Of a DNA stretch of 64,000 bases, positions 33,428-41,948 are shown piece after piece; positions within the stretch are counted from its first letter, which is position 1, and each line of letters starts with the position of its first letter. The position numbers and the translations under genes are program-made. Location: the NCBI GenBank assembly GCA_020444475.1, contig JAHLKV010000001.1, positions 248,001 through 312,000 of the forward strand. Reading direction: 5' to 3'. Origin of the DNA: a bacterium (GTDB lineage: Bacteria > Zixibacteria > MSB-5A5 > GN15 > FEB-12). The notes beneath the pieces are model-generated. The model ran no database searches and had not been told where the DNA came from. It saw only the letters and a list, made by a program, of their open reading frames with translations.

Positions 33428-35722
33428 CTAGTAGTTCTCGTGCAGCTCCTCGACCGCCGCCGCGATCTTATCGACCGTCGGCAGACACGACATGTCACCG
33501 TCCATGCCATACGCCACGCGAGCATCGATCGCCGTCACCAGCTTGACGGGAGCTTCGAGATGGAACAGCCCCTCACCGCCGGTGATCACCGATGCTATAG
33601 TCGCTGCGGCGCCGCCGGGGAAACGATCCTCGGTTACCACCAGCACCTTACCGCACTCTTTGGCCGTCTGCAGGATGGCCTCTTCGTCCATAGGCTTGAG
33701 CGTGCGAAGGTCGACCACGCGGACGTGAATCCCCTTCTCCTTGAGCACCTCGGCCGCCTTGCGCGCCATCTGGAACGTCGCACCGTAGGTGATGATGCCC
33801 ACGTCGGTGTGCTCTTCGTAGTAGGTTCTGGCGACACCAAACGGGATCAGCTCGTCGAGCGGCGGGATACCGGTCTCCATCGGGACACCTTCCCAGTCGC
33901 GGCGGTTGTACAGCGCGACCGACTCGCAGAAGAGCACGGTGTCATCCGATGCCCAGGCGGTCTTGAGCAGACCGGCCGCGTCGTAGGCATTTGACGGTAC
34001 CGCGATCAGCAGGCCGGGGATGTTCATCCACGTGCCGAGGTTACCCTCGGAATGCCAGAAGGCGCCGGCCCCCTGCTTGTAGCCACCATACGTGGTGCGG
34101 ATCGTCATCGGCATCTTATAGACACCGCCCGAGCGCTGGTAGGTCGTGCAGATACGATCCTTCAGCACCTGGTAGGCAGGTGACATGTAGTCGAGGAACT
34201 GGATTTCGGGGATCACGCGTCGGCCCTGATAGACATGCCCGGCGGCGCGACCCAGAATACCCGCTTCGTCGAGCGGAGTGTTGAAACAGCGGTCGTTGCC
34301 GAACTCACGCTGCAAGTTCTTGGAGACGAGAAACACGCCCCCCTTCCCTTTCAGCTTGGCCTGCTTCTCCTTGTCCTCAGCCATATGACCCGAAAAGTCC
34401 GCGACGTCTTCGCCGAACAGCAGGACATCGCCTGACAGCTCGAACAAATCGAAGAGGGTGTAGTTGATCGCGAACCGCATCGTCATGGGACCGACGTCCT
34501 CCGGGAGATCCGGCGACGTGAAGTAGCCTTTTTCGTGCCACTCTTTGTAGCGGGCCTTGCGATCACCCTTGTAGCCGTCACGGTAATGCTGCCACGTCTT
34601 TTTCACTTCGTCAAAGTCATAGGTGTAGACGAGGTCTTTGATAAACTCGGTTGTCTTCGGCTGGAAGCCTTCGAGCGCCTTGGCCGACTCCGCCGAGACT
34701 TCCTTATCGAGATCGTCCCACATCTGGCCGATCTCTTCGGGCGTCATAATGCCGTCCTCGATAAACAGGTTCGCGGTCTTCAGGATGCAATCGTTGTACG
34801 TGTGCCAATCCTGCTCGACCGGGTCCATGTAGAACGACTGGTCATCGGAACCGGAGTGCGAACCCTCGCGGGTCACGCGGATATTCATCAGCACCGGACG
34901 CTTCTCTTCGCGGGCGTAGCTGATGGCTTCGCGGGCCGCCTTGAGCATCTCCTTGATATCGGTCCCGTCGACCTGCATGATCTTCAAACCGAACTGCTCA
35001 TAGCCGCGATACGGACTGGTCGGATCGCCGCCCGGGAACTGCTCGGCGACCGATACGGAGATCGCCCAGCCGCAGTTGTAGATGCCGAAAACGGCCGGAG
35101 CCTTGAAAAAGACCGTATTGAAGACGGCACGTCCGAACTCGGACTCCGAGGTCGAACCCTCGCCGATACAACACAACGTGACGGCATCGGTCGGGTAGCG
35201 CCCACCCGGCGTCCAGGACTGATCGGAGATAGGCGTCGGATGAACTATCGCCTCGGCGACACCGGCCGCCTCCAGCGCATGACCACCGGTCGGTGACGAC
35301 TGGGTGATGATACTCAGGTGCGGATACCCCGGATGAGCCGGTATCTGCTGGCCCTTGTTGATCGAGCGCGGATCGCCGATCGCCTCCAGCATCTTGTCCC
35401 ACAGGGTGGAACCGCGATGAATGTCGAACGCCTTGTTGCGGTAGTAACCGACAAAGGGATCGGTTGGCTGCAACTCGTCGGCGAAACAAACATCGGCCAG
35501 CTCCTTGCCGCCACAGCCGATGAAAAACCGGTTGTAGCCTTTGCGAAGCAGCAGCTTTTCTTCACGCTCCACCCGACGGGCGGTCAGCATGGTCTTCATC
35601 ATCGCTTTGAGCTGAGCGGGCGTCTTTCCGGAGTATTGCTCCAGCGCCTGATTCTCTTTGATCTTCGACGGCCGCTTGCCGTCGTACTTACGAACTTTGT
35701 CGATGAGGGCGACAACCTCCAA
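33428..35722 (-). CDS. fused E1 alpha-beta 2-oxoacid dehydrogenase (copy B)
   Basis: 764 residues from a TTG start with AGGAGG eight bases upstream; no ATG is available near the family start. Same architecture as copy A: E1-alpha with TPP motif CCIGEGSTSESEFG ending YNCGWAIS, then E1-beta with INYTLFDLFELSGDVLLFGE and NTPLDEAGILGRAAG. The N-terminal two thirds differ from copy A throughout. From IRTTYGGYKQG to the C-terminus the proteins match except for the penultimate residue (Asn here, Lys in A). Different E1-alpha halves joined to one E1-beta sequence suggest two substrate ranges with a common E2-facing half. Confidence 0.88.
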   Translation of the reverse strand: MEVVALIDKVRKYDGKRPSKIKENQALEQYSGKTPAQLKAMMKTMLTARRVEREEKLLLRKGYNRFFIGCGGKELADVCFADELQPTDPFVGYYRNKAFDIHRGSTLWDKMLEAIGDPRSINKGQQIPAHPGYPHLSIITQSSPTGGHALEAAGVAEAIVHPTPISDQSWTPGGRYPTDAVTLCCIGEGSTSESEFGRAVFNTVFFKAPAVFGIYNCGWAISVSVAEQFPGGDPTSPYRGYEQFGLKIMQVDGTDIKEMLKAAREAISYAREEKRPVLMNIRVTREGSHSGSDDQSFYMDPVEQDWHTYNDCILKTANLFIEDGIMTPEEIGQMWDDLDKEVSAESAKALEGFQPKTTEFIKDLVYTYDFDEVKKTWQHYRDGYKGDRKARYKEWHEKGYFTSPDLPEDVGPMTMRFAINYTLFDLFELSGDVLLFGEDVADFSGHMAEDKEKQAKLKGKGGVFLVSKNLQREFGNDRCFNTPLDEAGILGRAAGHVYQGRRVIPEIQFLDYMSPAYQVLKDRICTTYQRSGGVYKMPMTIRTTYGGYKQGAGAFWHSEGNLGTWMNIPGLLIAVPSNAYDAAGLLKTAWASDDTVLFCESVALYNRRDWEGVPMETGIPPLDELIPFGVARTYYEEHTDVGIITYGATFQMARKAAEVLKEKGIHVRVVDLRTLKPMDEEAILQTAKECGKVLVVTEDRFPGGAAATIASVITGGEGLFHLEAPVKLVTAIDARVAYGMDGDMSCLPTVDKIAAAVEELHENY

Positions 35723-36009
35723 AGGGAAACCTCCTTCGGCTCTATCTATCTACACACTATATGTTTGTCGATTGATGTCTTTTTGCCTACAACAGCCGGA
35801 TGGGCCAAAAGCTCCCGATATCATACCTTTTTCAGCCCAAAAGACAAAACAATTCTGCCGCCCAATAAGGGCTCTTCGGCCCCCGAAGGCAAGCCAAATC
35901 GGGGACTTCATGGGGCTATTTTTACCCCCCGATTTGAGCTTGAGCCCGGCGCCGCCAGGCCGTACTTTGGTCCGAACGAGTACAGTGGACAGGTGAAAGG
36001 ATCACACGT

Positions 36010-38037
36010 ATGAAGAAATCGACCCGCCGCAGCAGCCCCAAAAAGCCGTTCATCTCCGCCGATGACCTCTACGCGCTCCGGCTCCCGACCGCCGTCAAGA
36101 TCTCCCCCGACGAATCGAGAGTCGCCTACACGGTGGAACGGATGGATGAAAAGAAAAAGACCTACTTCTCGAACATCCACATCTACGACATCGCCGCCGG
36201 CGAATCGAAGCAGTTTACGTTCGGCGACCACAGCGACCGGGCGGTGGCCTGGTCTCCCGACGGCCGCTTCATGGCCTTCGTCTCCACCCGCGACAAAAAG
36301 ACCGGGATCTACGTCATGCCGGTACAGGGCGGAGCCGAACGCCAGCTGCTCGAACTCGACGGCGCCGTGTCCGGACTGCAGTACACGCCCGACGGGGCGC
36401 ACCTGGTCTTCGCCCTTCGCTACAACGACTCGAATTTCATCAAGGACGAAGAAGAGAAGAAAAAAGCCCCGGTCTTCCGTCATATTACCCGCCTCGAATA
36501 CAAGGGCGACGCCCAGGGCTTTTTGCCCAAAGACCGGTTTCAGGTCTACGCACTGAACATAGCAGACTCAGGACTGCGGCAGATTACCCGCGGCAAACGG
36601 GACAACCTGCACCCCTGTATCTCTCCCGACGGCAAACTGCTCGCCTTTGTCTCCAACCGTTCCAAAGATCCGGACATCGAAGGACTGAAGTTCGACCTGT
36701 TTGTCGTCCCATTTAAGGGCGGCAGGGAGAAGCTGATTCGCACTCCGGCCGGACCGGTCTTCGCCCCGGCCTTCTCTCCCGACGGCAAGACTATCGCCTA
36801 CCTCGGCCATGACAATCCAAACGACGCCTGGGGAGTAACCAACACGCATGTGTGGATAGTCGGGGTGAACGGCTCCCCCAGAGCGCGCGACCTCATGCCG
36901 ACCTGGGACCGCATGGCGATCGACCAGTCGATTTCGGACATGGGTGAGATGGGCGAAGGTGGTTCGCTGTCGTGGTCCTCCGACGGCCGTCGCATCTATT
37001 TCACGGGCTCCGATACGGGTGCAACCAACCTGTTCTACATCACGCGTTCCGACGGCAAACCGACCCGGGTCTATCGCGGCCCGTGCCATATCAAGGCCTA
37101 TTCGATTGCCGGCAAGACCAAAACGGTCGCCTGTGTGTACTCCGATCTCACCACGCCCGGTGAAGTTCACATGTGTCCGGCCGCGTTTGGCGGTGAGAAA
37201 AAAGCGAAAGCAATCACCGATCTCAATCGCATTATCCGCACCAACCGGAAGCTGGGTCGCACCCGGGAACTCATGTTCAGGTCGTTCGATGGCACCAGGG
37301 TGCAGGGATTCCTGGTCACCCCGCCCGACTTCAAATCGACCCGGAAGTATCCGGCAATCCTGCAGATTCACGGCGGTCCCCGCGCCCAGTACGCCTTCTC
37401 CTTCTTCCACGAGATGCAGTACCTCGCGGCAAAGGGGTATGTGGTGTTTTACACCAATCCGCGCGGCGGCTCGGGCCGGGGTGAAACCTGGGCCGATGCT
37501 ATCGCCGGCGGCTGGGGCGATCTCGACTACAAAGACTGCATGGCCGCCGCCGACTGGCTGGAGAGCCAGAAGTATGTCGACAGCAAGCGGATCGGTGTTA
37601 CCGGCGGCTCCTACGGAGGCTACATGACCAACTGGATGATCGGCCACACCAATCGATTCCGAGCCGCCGTCACGCAACGCTCGGTCGTGAACCTTCGCTC
37701 CATGTACGGTTCATCGGATATCGGCTGGGAATTGGCCCGGGAGTTTAATGGTCACCCGTGGAACAACTTCGAGAACTACGAACACTGCTCTCCCCTGCCG
37801 TATATGAAAAACGTCAAGACGCCGGTCCTGATCATCCACAGCGAGCAGGACCTGCGCTGCCCGATCGAGCAGGCCGAACAGATGTTCGTCACCCTCAAAG
37901 TGATGGGCAAAACGGTTGAGATGGTGCGTTTCCCCGAGGAGCCCCACGGCTTGTCGCGGCACGGGCGTCCCGACCGACGGGTGGCGCGACTGGAGTGGAT
38001 CCGTAAGTGGTTTGATCGGTACATGAAACGGAAATAG
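36010..38037 (+). CDS. S9 family serine peptidase (acylaminoacyl-peptidase type)
   Basis: 675 residues with AAAGGAT upstream of the ATG. The N-terminal part (about 15-400) is a beta-propeller with PD40-type blades (RVAYTVERMD, AVAWSPDGRFMAFVST, HPCISPDGKLLAFVSN). The C-terminal alpha/beta-hydrolase domain (about 415-675) has nucleophile Ser in GVTGGSYGGYMTN, Asp in IHSEQDLRCP and His in FPEEPHGLSRHG, a complete triad. It cleaves short peptides or N-terminal residues. No signal peptide is seen, so it is likely cytosolic. A strong terminator follows. Confidence 0.93.
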   Translation: MKKSTRRSSPKKPFISADDLYALRLPTAVKISPDESRVAYTVERMDEKKKTYFSNIHIYDIAAGESKQFTFGDHSDRAVAWSPDGRFMAFVSTRDKKTGIYVMPVQGGAERQLLELDGAVSGLQYTPDGAHLVFALRYNDSNFIKDEEEKKKAPVFRHITRLEYKGDAQGFLPKDRFQVYALNIADSGLRQITRGKRDNLHPCISPDGKLLAFVSNRSKDPDIEGLKFDLFVVPFKGGREKLIRTPAGPVFAPAFSPDGKTIAYLGHDNPNDAWGVTNTHVWIVGVNGSPRARDLMPTWDRMAIDQSISDMGEMGEGGSLSWSSDGRRIYFTGSDTGATNLFYITRSDGKPTRVYRGPCHIKAYSIAGKTKTVACVYSDLTTPGEVHMCPAAFGGEKKAKAITDLNRIIRTNRKLGRTRELMFRSFDGTRVQGFLVTPPDFKSTRKYPAILQIHGGPRAQYAFSFFHEMQYLAAKGYVVFYTNPRGGSGRGETWADAIAGGWGDLDYKDCMAAADWLESQKYVDSKRIGVTGGSYGGYMTNWMIGHTNRFRAAVTQRSVVNLRSMYGSSDIGWELAREFNGHPWNNFENYEHCSPLPYMKNVKTPVLIIHSEQDLRCPIEQAEQMFVTLKVMGKTVEMVRFPEEPHGLSRHGRPDRRVARLEWIRKWFDRYMKRK

Positions 38038-38062
38038 CGAAACGTGCAATAGTCTCAGAAGT

Positions 38063-38096
38063 GAAGCCCGCTGCAACGGCGGGCTTCCTCTTTTTG
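38063..38096. terminator. terminator between convergent genes
   Basis: Perfect nine-bp stem GAAGCCCGC/GCGGGCTTC with a seven-base loop, then CTCTTTTTG on the plus strand. It ends the S9 peptidase transcript and sits just past the stop of the minus-strand gene at 38101. Confidence 0.85.
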
Positions 38097-38100
38097 CGGA

Positions 38101-38505
38101 CTAAGACTTTTTCTGCAGCCAGTTCTCCCTCAGGAACTGCTCCGCTTCGACCATCGTCCGGAACGTGTGTGAGACGTCCCGAGTCGCCCCCGACGAAAAC
38201 ATCTTGATCAACTGCCGAAAAGTACTCGGGTTGTTCAGGACGTTGATCGAAAGCGCCAGGTTATGCTTCATACACCAGGCGAGGTGCTTACCGATCAGTT
38301 CGATCACGTCCGGGTACGATGTCTTCCAATTGGTCAAATCCACCAGCTTCGCCCACGGCCGCCCGATCAGCGGTTGCACTTCCGCCATGAAACCCTGGTG
38401 ATACGATTCGGCCGTCTTCGCCTGCCAGACGCCGTGTATTTTCTCATAGATGACGGCGCCTTCTAAGTCGACCTCGAACGAGTAATGGAGGCTCCAACCA
38501 ACCAT
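38101..38505 (-). CDS. small SpoIIAA/STAS-like protein (copy 1)
   Basis: 134 residues, no signal peptide. Shared segments with the next gene upstream are GWSLHYSFEVD, PWAKLVDLTNWKTSYP, HLAWCMKH, NNPSTFRQL and TMVEAEQFLRENW. The alternation of a first strand pair, a helix, a central strand ending in an invariant KLVDLT, and a C-terminal helix resembles SpoIIAA-like (STAS/SEC14-type) proteins. That assignment is by eye and moderate. It may bind a partner or lipid in signalling. Confidence 0.6.
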   Translation of the reverse strand: MVGWSLHYSFEVDLEGAVIYEKIHGVWQAKTAESYHQGFMAEVQPLIGRPWAKLVDLTNWKTSYPDVIELIGKHLAWCMKHNLALSINVLNNPSTFRQLIKMFSSGATRDVSHTFRTMVEAEQFLRENWLQKKS

Positions 38506-38561
38506 GTCCAGGCCCTCATTCTATGATTGTAGATTAAGCTGGTCGCTGTAACAATACGGAC

Positions 38562-38579
38562 TGCGTCAGTGCTGACGCA
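38562..38579. repeat. palindrome between the tandem STAS-like genes
   Basis: TGCGTCAG and CTGACGCA flank a two-base centre. It could be a weak terminator for the upstream copy or an operator for the downstream copy; no T-run follows. Confidence 0.35.
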
Positions 38580-38649
38580 CGAACAAAAGATAGACACACG
38601 GGACCACTTTATCAAGTTAAAAGCGGTCGCAAGGGACAAACGGTCGGAC

Positions 38650-39051
38650 TCATGTCTCCGGGTGCCAGTTCTCGGCCAGATACTTCTCAGCCTCGGCCAT
38701 CGTCTTAAACACCTGCGCTTCCTGCGCGGTGCCACCGCGCGTAATCATCTCGCGCAGCTGCCGGAAAGTACTCGGGTTGTTCACGACATAAATAGACAGC
38801 ACATTGTCGTGTTTGTGGCACCAGTGCATGTGCTCTGCGACGCGCTGAGTGGTCTCCGGGTACGACGTCTTCCACCCCGTCAAATCAACCAGTTTCGCCC
38901 ACGGTTTCCCGAACAGGACACGAGCCTTTTCCTCGAACTCCCGGTGATAGGCGTCGGCGTGGGAGCCTTTCCAAATGCCATAGATACGCACCTGCACGAG
39001 ACGGCGCGGCTGATCGATCTCAATGGAAAACTCCAGGCTCCAGCCGGTCAT
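38650..39051 (-). CDS. small SpoIIAA/STAS-like protein (copy 2)
   Basis: 133 residues starting at MTGWSLEFSIEID, which aligns with the start of copy 1; the frame is open 30 codons further but that extension is not shared. Close paralogue of the gene at 38101 with the same blocks: KPWAKLVDLTGWKTSYP, HMHWCHKH, NNPSTFRQL and TMAEAEKYLAENW. Tandem duplication with divergence. No partner gene identifies its role. Confidence 0.6.
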   Translation of the reverse strand: MTGWSLEFSIEIDQPRRLVQVRIYGIWKGSHADAYHREFEEKARVLFGKPWAKLVDLTGWKTSYPETTQRVAEHMHWCHKHDNVLSIYVVNNPSTFRQLREMITRGGTAQEAQVFKTMAEAEKYLAENWHPET

Positions 39052-39192
39052 GGTGATACTCGATTCATCAGATAACTCACTCAGCGCCGCGACGTGCGGC
39101 TTGACGAAAGGTAATCTATAATGTCTTGATTTTCGGCGCAATCAAAAAGTTAGTTCGTACTAGCCTCGACGCGCCGCAGCATCGGTATGTTT

Positions 39193-39225
39193 CGAAAAAA
39201 ACGGCCGGTGGAAAAACCACCGACC
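39193..39225 (-). terminator. terminator after the ccm operon
   Basis: Nine-bp stem with one mismatch (GGCCGGTGG/CCACCGACC) around AAAAA, followed on the minus strand by GTTTTTTTCG. It lies 54 bp past the ccmE stop. Confidence 0.8.
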
Positions 39226-39278
39226 TGATCACATCTTATTTGTCTGAACTGCAATCGCCCGCAGCGCCGTTCGCCCCC

Positions 39279-39728
39279 TTACAGCCCGGCCTGCGCGTTG
39301 CCCACCGCCTCGTTGTGCTTCTCCATATCCTGGTACTCGCCCTCTTCCCCCTGGTATTTCGAAGGACACTTGACCAGCATCTGCTCCGCCACGAAACGAC
39401 CGTCCTCGCCCCCCTTGCCTTTCAGCACCACTGAGGTTGCCTGATCGAAATTCCCCGGCACCACGCCGTAATACACGACATCAAGCCGGGAATGCGCATC
39501 GGCGGGACTTGCGGCCTCGGCATCATATATGGCGAATTCCAGCCGGGTGTTGTCGGCATCGTATCTGACCTTGTCAAAATCGATCTTGCCCATCACCTGA
39601 ACCGTCCGGCTGGCCACCGCCGCCTGCTCGATCGGCACGTACTGCACGGTGGTGGTCAGAAACGCGGTCGTGCCCCAGATGACGAACACCAGAATGATCG
39701 CACCGCCGATGATGTACTTGGCCTTCAT
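39279..39728 (-). CDS. ccmE: cytochrome c maturation haem chaperone, Cys-type
   Basis: 149 residues. One N-terminal membrane helix (about 5-27) is followed by the CcmE OB-fold (VQVMGKIDFDKVRYDADNT, LDVVYYGVVPGNFDQATSVV, KGGEDGRFVAEQMLVKCPSKY). It carries haem covalently from CcmC to the cytochrome c lyase. The haem-binding motif is CPSKY, a CxxxY type, in place of the HxxxY of E. coli. The Cys variant is known from Desulfovibrio and archaea (system I*). The start overlaps the ccmD stop as ATGA. Confidence 0.88.
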   Translation of the reverse strand: MKAKYIIGGAIILVFVIWGTTAFLTTTVQYVPIEQAAVASRTVQVMGKIDFDKVRYDADNTRLEFAIYDAEAASPADAHSRLDVVYYGVVPGNFDQATSVVLKGKGGEDGRFVAEQMLVKCPSKYQGEEGEYQDMEKHNEAVGNAQAGL

Positions 39729-39838
39729 TTCGATGTCTCCTCCAGCTTGCGAATCCGTTTGTGAAGCCCGCGGAGAAACAAAAACAAGCCCAGCCAGACG
39801 ACCAGCGTGACAGCAAGGGCTACGTAGTTTCCATCCAT
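39725..39838 (-). CDS. ccmD: small haem exporter subunit CcmD
   Basis: 37 residues, MDGNYVALAVTLVVWLGLFL then a basic tail ending KRIRKLEETSK. One membrane helix. I choose the ATG one base past the ccmC stop, with GGGAGG nine bases upstream; another ATG nine bases earlier has no spacing to that site. CcmD helps release holo-CcmE from CcmABC. Its size and position between ccmC and ccmE support the call. Confidence 0.75.
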   Translation of the reverse strand: MDGNYVALAVTLVVWLGLFLFLRGLHKRIRKLEETSK

Positions 39839-39839
39839 T

Positions 39840-40493
39840 CTAATCATCCTCCCGGCGCGCTCGCTCCATCTTATACACGCGAGCGGCAAGGTTAAACATC
39901 CAGATATATAATACGGTGAAGAGGACCAAAGATCCAAACAAAATCGAGGCAACATCGGTCGTCATTGCGAATTTCATGTTCTTATCGACAATTGTATCAG
40001 AGGGATGCAGCGACGGGGTCAATCTGGGAAAGACAAACATCAGGAAAACCGCCGGCGGAAAAGCGAATATCGAGTACACCGCCGACATCGCCGCCCGCCG
40101 CTCATCGCCGGTAACCGCTCCCCGCAAGGAGAAATAGGCGCCGTAGATCAGCAGCAGAACGAAAATCGAGGTCTGCCGGGGATCCCAGTTCCAATACGTT
40201 CCCCAGGTAACTTTGGCGAACATCGCCCCGGTAACGGTCGCCAGGATCGCAAATACCAGACCGAGGGCATTGGCGATCGCCGCCCGATCATCCAGCGACG
40301 CCTCCCGACGCTTGAGATAGCGAATCGAGTAGATCATCGAGGTGGCAAACGCCACCACGGCCAGCCAGGCCTGCGGAATATGGTAATAGAATATCCGGCT
40401 CGACTCACCGATCTGCTGCTGCGGCGCCGGCGTGATAAACGACATCACGATCAAAACGCCCATCGCCACAAAAAGAACCCACTGCCAGATCAT
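39840..40493 (-). CDS. ccmC: haem exporter protein CcmC
   Basis: 217 residues, six membrane helices. The haem-handling WWD-type loop reads WGTYWNWDPRQTS, and periplasmic His residues are present (YYHIPQAWLA). CcmC attaches haem to CcmE at the periplasmic face. It follows ccmB by 90 bp, and a good promoter-like pair lies in that gap, so it may be partly transcribed on its own with ccmD and ccmE. Confidence 0.92.
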   Translation of the reverse strand: MIWQWVLFVAMGVLIVMSFITPAPQQQIGESSRIFYYHIPQAWLAVVAFATSMIYSIRYLKRREASLDDRAAIANALGLVFAILATVTGAMFAKVTWGTYWNWDPRQTSIFVLLLIYGAYFSLRGAVTGDERRAAMSAVYSIFAFPPAVFLMFVFPRLTPSLHPSDTIVDKNMKFAMTTDVASILFGSLVLFTVLYIWMFNLAARVYKMERARREDD

Positions 40494-40571
40494 GTCCCTG
40501 TCTTCGTACTCCTTCCCTGTATGCAGCGCACGCGCTTATCGCGAGAAGACAACAATTTGGATCAACATTCT

Positions 40572-40600
40572 ATTATACACCGCTTACTCCCGCCAGACAA
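40572..40600 (-). promoter_or_regulatory. sigma70-like promoter in front of ccmC
   Basis: On the minus strand TTGTCT (40600-40595) and TATAAT (40577-40572) are separated by exactly 17 bases. The -35 lies at the very end of or just inside ccmB and the -10 is about 79 bases before the ccmC ATG. Confidence 0.45.
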
Positions 40601-41267
40601 ATCGAAAGAGCATCAGCGACGCGGTTATCATCACCACAGAATAAGCAAACAGCCCCTGAAGTTCCATCAGAATGCCCCCAAACGACTGCCCGTCGAGCAC
40701 CCGGGCGGTGGCCGCTACCAGCATCAGCAGCAGCGTGATCAGAATCGGGAACGAGAGCACCGAGAACAACGCTCCCTTGACGGCGGCTTTCGAGATGATC
40801 GCCCCCACTAACGTCGTCGCCGCACACAGGCCGATCACGCCCAACAGCAACACCACGACAAACGCCCCGATCTGGTCGGTGGCGGCATCGGTCATGACGA
40901 AAAACAGCGGCGTTACCACCACCGTGACCAGCGACAGCAGAGTCAGATTGAACAGCAGTTTGCCCAGATAGACGGCGGTCGGGTCGGCCTTGAGACGAAG
41001 GGCCAGCGCCGTGCCCGATTCTTCTTCGCGCACGAACGCCGCCGACAAACCGGCCATCGCCGAGAAAAACAAGGCAATCCAGAACAGCGCCGCCAGCAGC
41101 CGAGGGGCCAGACTCCCCTGCCCGATCGAGAACGATATCATCGCCAGCGTTGTAATCGCAAACATCAGCACCACACTGGTCGCATACCGATTGCGAAACT
41201 CCAGCCGGACATCTTTGGCATAGACGGCGATTGTTTTAGCTACCAAGCCGGCAGAATTGACTGGCAA
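40584..41267 (-). CDS. ccmB: haem exporter permease CcmB
   Basis: 227 residues, six membrane helices. Family segments include KDVRLEFRNRYATSVVLMFA, FVREEESGTALALRLKADPT and GKLLFNLTLLSLVTVV. I use a TTG start because AGGAGG lies nine to ten bases upstream within the ccmA 3' end; this gives a 32-base overlap with ccmA. A later TTG (41246) has no ribosome binding site. CcmB forms the membrane part of the CcmAB ABC transporter that drives release of holo-CcmE. Confidence 0.9.
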   Translation of the reverse strand: MPVNSAGLVAKTIAVYAKDVRLEFRNRYATSVVLMFAITTLAMISFSIGQGSLAPRLLAALFWIALFFSAMAGLSAAFVREEESGTALALRLKADPTAVYLGKLLFNLTLLSLVTVVVTPLFFVMTDAATDQIGAFVVVLLLGVIGLCAATTLVGAIISKAAVKGALFSVLSFPILITLLLMLVAATARVLDGQSFGGILMELQGLFAYSVVMITASLMLFRFVWRE

Positions 41268-41853
41268 AACGCTGGTCCTCCTGTTCGTTGGTAGCTATCA
41301 CCACGACCGCTTTCTCGCGGTACTCTTCGACAATATCATACACGATCTTTTTCCCCGACTCATCGAGGTTCGACGTCGGCTCGTCGAGAAACAAGTACTG
41401 CGGCTCGTTCATCAGCGCCAGCGCGTATTTGAGTCGCTGTTTCATCCCCGAAGAATAGGCGCGTACCAGATCGGGGCCTCGTCCCTCCAGCCCCACCCGC
41501 TCCAGCAGCGCGTTGACTTCCTTACCGGTGATCTGTGCCCCGGCCACCTGCGAGAAGAATACCAGGTTCTCTTCTCCGCTGAGGCTGTCATACAGATTGA
41601 GATACGGTGAAACGAGTGAGGTCGTGCGCTGCACGTCCGCTTCAGTCAGCACGCCCCGGTCATCGGCGAAGACGACCGTCCCCTTGCTGGGGCGAAGCTC
41701 GCCGAGGATAGTCATGAGCAGGGTCGACTTCCCCGAACCGTTCGGACCGACGATCGCCAGTACTTCGCCGGTCATGACATCAAACGTTATTCCGGAGAAC
41801 ACTTTGCGGGAGCCAAACCGTTTGGTCAACTCCGATGCTGATAAACGATACAT
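41236..41853 (-). CDS. ccmA: haem exporter ATP-binding protein CcmA
   Basis: 205 residues from the ATG giving MYRLSASELTKRFG; the frame runs 24 codons further but that part is unlike the family. Walker A GPNGSGKST, Q-loop segment, signature YSSGMKQRLKYALAL and Walker B YLFLDEPTSNLDE are intact. It powers CcmB. First gene of ccmABCDE. No strong Shine-Dalgarno is visible. Confidence 0.92.
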   Translation of the reverse strand: MYRLSASELTKRFGSRKVFSGITFDVMTGEVLAIVGPNGSGKSTLLMTILGELRPSKGTVVFADDRGVLTEADVQRTTSLVSPYLNLYDSLSGEENLVFFSQVAGAQITGKEVNALLERVGLEGRGPDLVRAYSSGMKQRLKYALALMNEPQYLFLDEPTSNLDESGKKIVYDIVEEYREKAVVVIATNEQEDQRFASQFCRLGS

Positions 41854-41893
41854 GGTGGCAATGTATACACGATGGGTCGACGAAACACCAGCC

Positions 41894-41922
41894 AAAAAAA
41901 GACCTCCCCGACTGGAGAGGTC
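41894..41922 (-). terminator. terminator after the DUF1573 gene
   Basis: Nine-bp stem GACCTCCCC/GGAGAGGTC (one G-T pair) with a four-base loop, followed on the minus strand by TTTTTTT. It separates the DUF1573 gene from ccmA, so ccmA needs its own promoter. Confidence 0.85.
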
Positions 41923-41948
41923 CATTTCCAGGCTTACGCGCAGAAAAA

